A stretch of DNA of 64,000 bases. Source: Pseudomonas alcaligenes (GTDB lineage: Bacteria > Pseudomonadota > Gammaproteobacteria > Pseudomonadales > Pseudomonadaceae). Below are positions 60,705 to 64,000 of this stretch, piece after piece; within the stretch, counting starts at the first letter, position 1, and the number at the start of each line of letters is the position of its first letter. The notes beneath the pieces were generated by a model. It saw only the letters and a list, made by a program, of their open reading frames with translations. It made no database searches and was not told the origin of the DNA. A program made the position numbers and the translations under genes. The stretch spans positions 2,423,001 to 2,487,000 of the forward strand of contig NZ_CP154874.1 of NCBI RefSeq assembly GCF_041729615.1, given 5' to 3'.

Positions 60705-61106
60705 ATGCAACATAGGCTCAGCAATCTGTGGCTCAAACTGGCCGGACTGTATTTTTTCATAGGTGTGGCCCTGGGCGTCGGCATGGGGTTGTCCGGCGAC
60801 CATCACCTGTTCCCGCTGCATGCCCACATCAACCTGCTCGGTTGGGTATCCATGGCGCTGTTCGGCCTGATCGGCCGCGTACTGCAGCCGGGGCGCGTGC
60901 TGAAGGCGCATTTCTGGCTGTACAACCTGAGCCTGCCGGTGATGTGCGTGGCCTTGCTGTTCATGCTCAATGGCAAGCCCGCCTTCGGCCCGCTGCTGGG
61001 CCTGGCGTCGCTGGGGGTGGCGGGCGGCGTGCTGCTGTTCGTGGTTGCCCTGTTCCTGCCGGCGCAGCGCCAGGTACCGGCCAGTGGCCCGCTGGCGCTG
61101 AGCTGA
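60705..61106 (+). CDS. Small CcoN-like (haem-copper oxidase-related) membrane protein
   Basis: 133 residues with four membrane helices. The stretch GDHHLFPLHAHINLLGWVSM resembles one helix of cbb3-type oxidase subunit I, with three histidines that could bind haem. It is too short to be an oxidase. Similar short proteins in Pseudomonas are annotated as cytochrome c oxidase-like. Possibly a haem sensor or assembly protein; that is a guess. Confidence 0.65.
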   Translation: MQHRLSNLWLKLAGLYFFIGVALGVGMGLSGDHHLFPLHAHINLLGWVSMALFGLIGRVLQPGRVLKAHFWLYNLSLPVMCVALLFMLNGKPAFGPLLGLASLGVAGGVLLFVVALFLPAQRQVPASGPLALS

Positions 61107-61116
61107 GGGCGGCGAT

Positions 61117-61141
61117 AAAAAAGCCCCGGCGAACCGGGGCT
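61117..61141 (-). terminator. Rho-independent terminator of the semialdehyde dehydrogenase gene
   Basis: Minus strand AGCCCCGG-TTCG-CCGGGGCT followed by TTTTTATC. An 8-bp stem with a UUCG loop and a T-tract. It lies 37 bases past the stop and faces the plus-strand gene ending at 61106. Confidence 0.9.
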
Positions 61142-61178
61142 GAGGGAGGGAAGCGCTGGTGGCTGAGCCGACAACTTT

Positions 61179-62762
61179 TCAGGCCAGCGATTCCCGCGTG
61201 GTGATGCCGTCGACCAGCCGGGCCAGGCCCAGCGGGTTGGCGTTCTTCAGGGCGTCCGGCAGCAGGGCGTCCGGGCAGTTCTGGTAGCACACCGGGCGCA
61301 GGAAGCGCTCGATGGACAGGCTGCCGACCGAGGTGCCGCGCGCATCCGAAGTGGCCGGATAGGGGCCGCCGTGGACCATGGCGTCGCACACCTCCACGCC
61401 GGTCGGATAACCGTTGAACAGTACCCGGCCAACCTTCTGCTCGAGCAGTGGCAACAGATCGCCGTGGGCCTCCAAGTCGGCCGGCTCGGCGGTCAGGGTG
61501 GCGGTCAGCTGGCCGCGCAGGCCATGCAGGGCGCGGATCAGCTGGGCTTTGTCGGCCACTTCCACCACCACGGTCACGGGGCCGAACACCTCCTCCTGCA
61601 GCAGCTCGTCGCCGTTGAGCAGCAGGGATACATCGGCCTGGAACAGCTGCGGGCGGGCCTGGCGGCCTTCCTGCGGCTGGCCGGCCAGGTGCTTCAGCCC
61701 CGGGTGGGCGTGCAGCGCGGCCAGGCCGCGTTCGTAGCTGCCCAGGGTGCCGGCGTTGAGCATGGTCTGCGGCGGGCGCTGGCCGATCTCGGCGATCAGG
61801 TTGGCGACGAACAGGCTGAAGGCCGGCGAGGCGATGCCGATGACCAGGCCCGGGTTGGTGCAGAACTGGCCGCAGCCCTGCACCACCGAGTCGGCCAGTT
61901 CGCGGGCGATCTGCTCGCCACGCGCGGCCAGGGCGGCCGGCAGCATCAGCACCGGGTTGATCGAGCTCATCTCGGCGAACACCGGGATGGGGTGCGGGCG
62001 CGCGGCGGCCATGTCGCACAGAGCTCGACCGCCCTTCAGCGAGCCGGTGAAGCCGACCGCCTGGATCGCCGGATGCTTGACCAGCCACTCGCCGACCCCG
62101 CCGCCATAGACCATGTTGAACACGCCGGCCGGCATGCCGGTGGCCTCGGCGGCGCGGATGATCGCCTGGGCCACCAGCTCGGCGGTGGCCATGTGGCCGC
62201 TGTGCGCCTTGAACACCACCGGGCAGCCGGCGGCCAGCGCCGCCGCGGTGTCGCCACCGGCGGTGGAGAAGGCCAGCGGGAAGTTGCTGGCGCCGAACAC
62301 CGCCACCGGGCCGACGCCGGTGCGGTACTGGCGCAGGTCCGGGCGTGGCAGCGGCTGGCGCTCGGGCAGGGCGCGGTCGATGCGCGCGCCGAGGAAGTCG
62401 CCGCGGCGCAGCACCCTGGCGAACAGGCGCATCTGCCCGCTGGTGCGGCCGCGCTCGCCCTGGATGCGCGCGGCCGGCAGAGCGGTCTCGCGGCACACCA
62501 GCTGGACGAAGTCGTCGCCGAGGGCGTCGATCTGCTCGGCGATGGCGTCGAGGAACTGGGCGCGGCGCTCCGGGCTCAGGGCGCGGTAGACCGGGTAGGC
62601 GGCCTCGGCGGCGCGGGCGGCGGCGTCCACCTCGGCCTCGGTGGCCTGGTGGAAGGCGTAGGGCAGCGCCTCGCCGGTGCTGGCGTCGAGGCTGTGCAGG
62701 ATGATTTCGCCGGCGGCGCTGCGGGCGCCGGCGATGAAGTTGTGGCCGGTGATGGCGGGCAT
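61179..62762 (-). CDS. Alpha-ketoglutarate semialdehyde dehydrogenase (2,5-dioxovalerate dehydrogenase)
   Basis: 527 residues, the long NADP+-type aldehyde dehydrogenase. Seen: RTGVGPVAVFGASNFPLAFS, VVFKAHSGHMATAELVAQ, VGFTGSLKGGRALCDMAAAR, general base Glu in PVFAEMSSINPV, catalytic Cys in GCGQFCTNPGLV, and LQEEVFGPVTVVVEV. It oxidises alpha-ketoglutarate semialdehyde to alpha-ketoglutarate, the final step of glucarate, arabinose or hydroxyproline breakdown. The LhpC-like gene directly upstream points to the hydroxyproline route. Confidence 0.87.
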   Translation of the reverse strand: MPAITGHNFIAGARSAAGEIILHSLDASTGEALPYAFHQATEAEVDAAARAAEAAYPVYRALSPERRAQFLDAIAEQIDALGDDFVQLVCRETALPAARIQGERGRTSGQMRLFARVLRRGDFLGARIDRALPERQPLPRPDLRQYRTGVGPVAVFGASNFPLAFSTAGGDTAAALAAGCPVVFKAHSGHMATAELVAQAIIRAAEATGMPAGVFNMVYGGGVGEWLVKHPAIQAVGFTGSLKGGRALCDMAAARPHPIPVFAEMSSINPVLMLPAALAARGEQIARELADSVVQGCGQFCTNPGLVIGIASPAFSLFVANLIAEIGQRPPQTMLNAGTLGSYERGLAALHAHPGLKHLAGQPQEGRQARPQLFQADVSLLLNGDELLQEEVFGPVTVVVEVADKAQLIRALHGLRGQLTATLTAEPADLEAHGDLLPLLEQKVGRVLFNGYPTGVEVCDAMVHGGPYPATSDARGTSVGSLSIERFLRPVCYQNCPDALLPDALKNANPLGLARLVDGITTRESLA

Positions 62763-62849
62763 GGTTAGCTCCTGTCGGGTGCCTGTGAGATCAGCGTTGC
62801 CATGGCAGATCGGCCGGAAGCCCGGAAGCATCCGGCCGCAGCACGGCGA

Positions 62850-63785
62850 TCAGGCGGCCGACCAGTTGGCGTACCACTGGCGGAACAGCTTGTACTGGGT
62901 CTCGGCGTAGTTGCGCTGGGCGTCGCTGAGCGCATCGGTGGGGTTGAAGTGCAGGGCGTATTCCGGGTCGCCGCCCAGCACCATCAGGTACTTGTAGTAG
63001 AGGACCAGGTCGCAGCCCTCGTCGAAGGACGACAGCACGTTGAGCGCCTCGGACAGCTCCAGGGCGCGGCGGCGGGCGACGGCGTCGCCCTTGGCGGCCT
63101 GCTTGCTCAGCTCGACCAGCTGCAGCACTTCGCGCGGCAGGACGTTGCCGATGCCGGTGATGGCGCCGGTCGCGCCGCAGTTGACGAAGCCATGCATCAC
63201 CTGGGTGTCGACGCCGGCCATGAGGATCACCTGGTCATCCTGCGAGGTGATGTGCTCGGCGGCGTAGCGCATGTCGGCGGCGCCGCCGAACTCCTTGAAG
63301 CCGATCAGGTTGGGGTACTGGCGGCGCAGCTTGAAGAACAGTTCGGCACGGGTGGCGAAGCCGTAGTAGGGGCTGTTGTAGATCACCGCCGGCAGCTGCG
63401 GCGCCGCTTCGAGAATGGCGGCGAAGTGCGCTTCCTGGGCGGCCGGCGAAGCGCCGCGGGACAGCACGCGCGGAATGACCATCAGGCCATGGGCGCCGAC
63501 CTTGGCGGCGTGGGCGGCGTGGGACACGGCCTCGCGGCTGTTCACCGCGCCGGTGCCGACGATGGTCGGGATGCCGGCGGCGACCAGGCGCGCCACCCCT
63601 TCCTGGCGCTCGGCCTCGGTGAGCAACGGCCAGTCGCCCATGGAGCCGCAGTAGACCACGGCGCTCATGCCGGCCTCGATCAGCTGCTTGCCCTTGCGTA
63701 CCAGGGCGTCGAAGTCCGGCTTGCGCTCGGCGGTGCAGGGGGTCATCAGGGCGGGGATGGTGCCGGTGAAGATGGTGCTGTTCAT
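62850..63785 (-). CDS. lhpC: DHDPS-family lyase, probable hydroxyproline-pathway deaminase LhpC
   Basis: 311 residues, DapA-type barrel: VVYCGSMGDWPLLTEAER, TGAVNSREAVSHAAHAAKVG, catalytic Tyr in AVIYNSPYYG and Schiff-base Lys in NLIGFKEFGG. Paired with alpha-ketoglutarate semialdehyde dehydrogenase, it matches LhpC, which turns delta1-pyrroline-4-hydroxy-2-carboxylate into alpha-ketoglutarate semialdehyde and ammonia. AGGAGG precedes the ATG. A related aldolase role (glucarate path) is the main alternative. Confidence 0.78.
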   Translation of the reverse strand: MNSTIFTGTIPALMTPCTAERKPDFDALVRKGKQLIEAGMSAVVYCGSMGDWPLLTEAERQEGVARLVAAGIPTIVGTGAVNSREAVSHAAHAAKVGAHGLMVIPRVLSRGASPAAQEAHFAAILEAAPQLPAVIYNSPYYGFATRAELFFKLRRQYPNLIGFKEFGGAADMRYAAEHITSQDDQVILMAGVDTQVMHGFVNCGATGAITGIGNVLPREVLQLVELSKQAAKGDAVARRRALELSEALNVLSSFDEGCDLVLYYKYLMVLGGDPEYALHFNPTDALSDAQRNYAETQYKLFRQWYANWSAA

Positions 63786-63815
63786 GCTGTCGCCTCCTGG
63801 GCAGAGTCAGAGTAT

Positions 63816-63828
63816 TTCGTATACGGAA
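63816..63828. promoter_or_regulatory. Palindrome TTCGTATACGGAA upstream of lhpC
   Basis: The core CGTATACG (63818-63825) is perfect and the outer TT/AA also pair. It is 31 bp upstream of the start codon. GntR-type regulators of catabolic operons often bind GTATAC-centred sites. Candidate operator. Confidence 0.45.
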
Positions 63829-63926
63829 GCAAGGGGTCGTTCTACGCCCTTGTTTCCATGGCTTGGGCCTGGGCCCGGTTCAGAGCGCCGGCGCGGCGGC
63901 GGTTATCAAATCTTTAAAAAACAGGG

Positions 63927-64000
63927 TCAGGGTTGCGGCTCGACCGGCCAGGTGTCCGAGAGGCGGTAGCCCTGCGGCCAGGGGTCGTCGGGGTCGAGCA
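63927..64000 (-). CDS. C-terminal end of an unidentified gene
   Basis: The last 24 codons of a leftward gene enter from the right edge: LDPDDPWPQGYRLSDTWPVE then PQP and a TGA stop at 63929-63927. Too short to identify. It lies upstream of lhpC on the same strand, so it may be another gene of the hydroxyproline pathway. Confidence 0.5.
   Translation of the reverse strand, partial: LDPDDPWPQGYRLSDTWPVEPQP

Overview
The window looks like a piece of a Pseudomonas chromosome (sensu lato). Support for this: high GC with tightly packed genes; a HexR-controlled zwf; an OXA-50-like chromosomal class D beta-lactamase; a DksA2/FolE2/COG0523 zinc-starvation block; a PA3496-family small gene; a uvrD gene divergent from a GGDEF/EAL gene; and extracellular mcl-PHA depolymerases of the GK13 type. 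It is a mosaic of core metabolism and accessory blocks. No rRNA, tRNA, CRISPR array or prophage was seen.

Layout. 1-298 is the start of tssA, reading out of the window. 863-3913 is a DUF3617 gene followed by a LemA/DUF2207 pair. 3982-11242 is a zinc-homeostasis block: folE2 and a metal ABC transporter run leftward, and dksA2, a COG0523 GTPase and DUF1826 run rightward from one Zur-type operator; a 223-bp MITE-like element, a small secreted protein and a second COG0523 gene follow. 11239-18465 holds two tandem PHA depolymerases, an outer-membrane/periplasmic DUF1302-DUF1329 pair, a TetR regulator and a hydrolase. 18522-24272 is a run of miscellaneous genes including the OXA enzyme and a PepSY membrane protein. 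24277-29771 looks like an amine-catabolism cluster (two SDRs, a glutamine-synthetase-like ligase, a class III aminotransferase, a GntR regulator) with two identical palindromic operators. 29847-40603 has a response regulator/histidine kinase pair, a pectinacetylesterase-like hydrolase, a secretion-chaperone-like protein, PhoX, Tim44-like, PaiB-like and TRAP-binding proteins. 40633-46516 has uvrD, a GGDEF/EAL gene broken by a 7-bp duplication, and a glycine-riboswitch-controlled TRIC-family transporter. 46747-54532 has trhP and an orphan type VI module: hcp, vgrG, a nuclease effector with a C-terminal membrane region, a DUF3396 immunity protein and an exported protein. 54905-58765 has zwf/hexR and a DpkA-like reductase. 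58766-61106 has two FMN-barrel proteins and a small CcoN-like membrane protein. 61179-64000 has alpha-ketoglutarate semialdehyde dehydrogenase and a LhpC-like lyase, probably for hydroxyproline breakdown, plus the tail of one more gene.

The most notable signals are: the three-gene effector unit behind vgrG; a dispersed palindromic repeat that has inserted in frame inside vgrG; a TTGCGCAA motif shared by the tssA and hcp upstream regions, the latter with a sigma-54 promoter; the 7-bp frameshift in the EAL gene; and the MITE placed exactly between two convergent stop codons. All function calls come from reading translated sequence; no database search was run.
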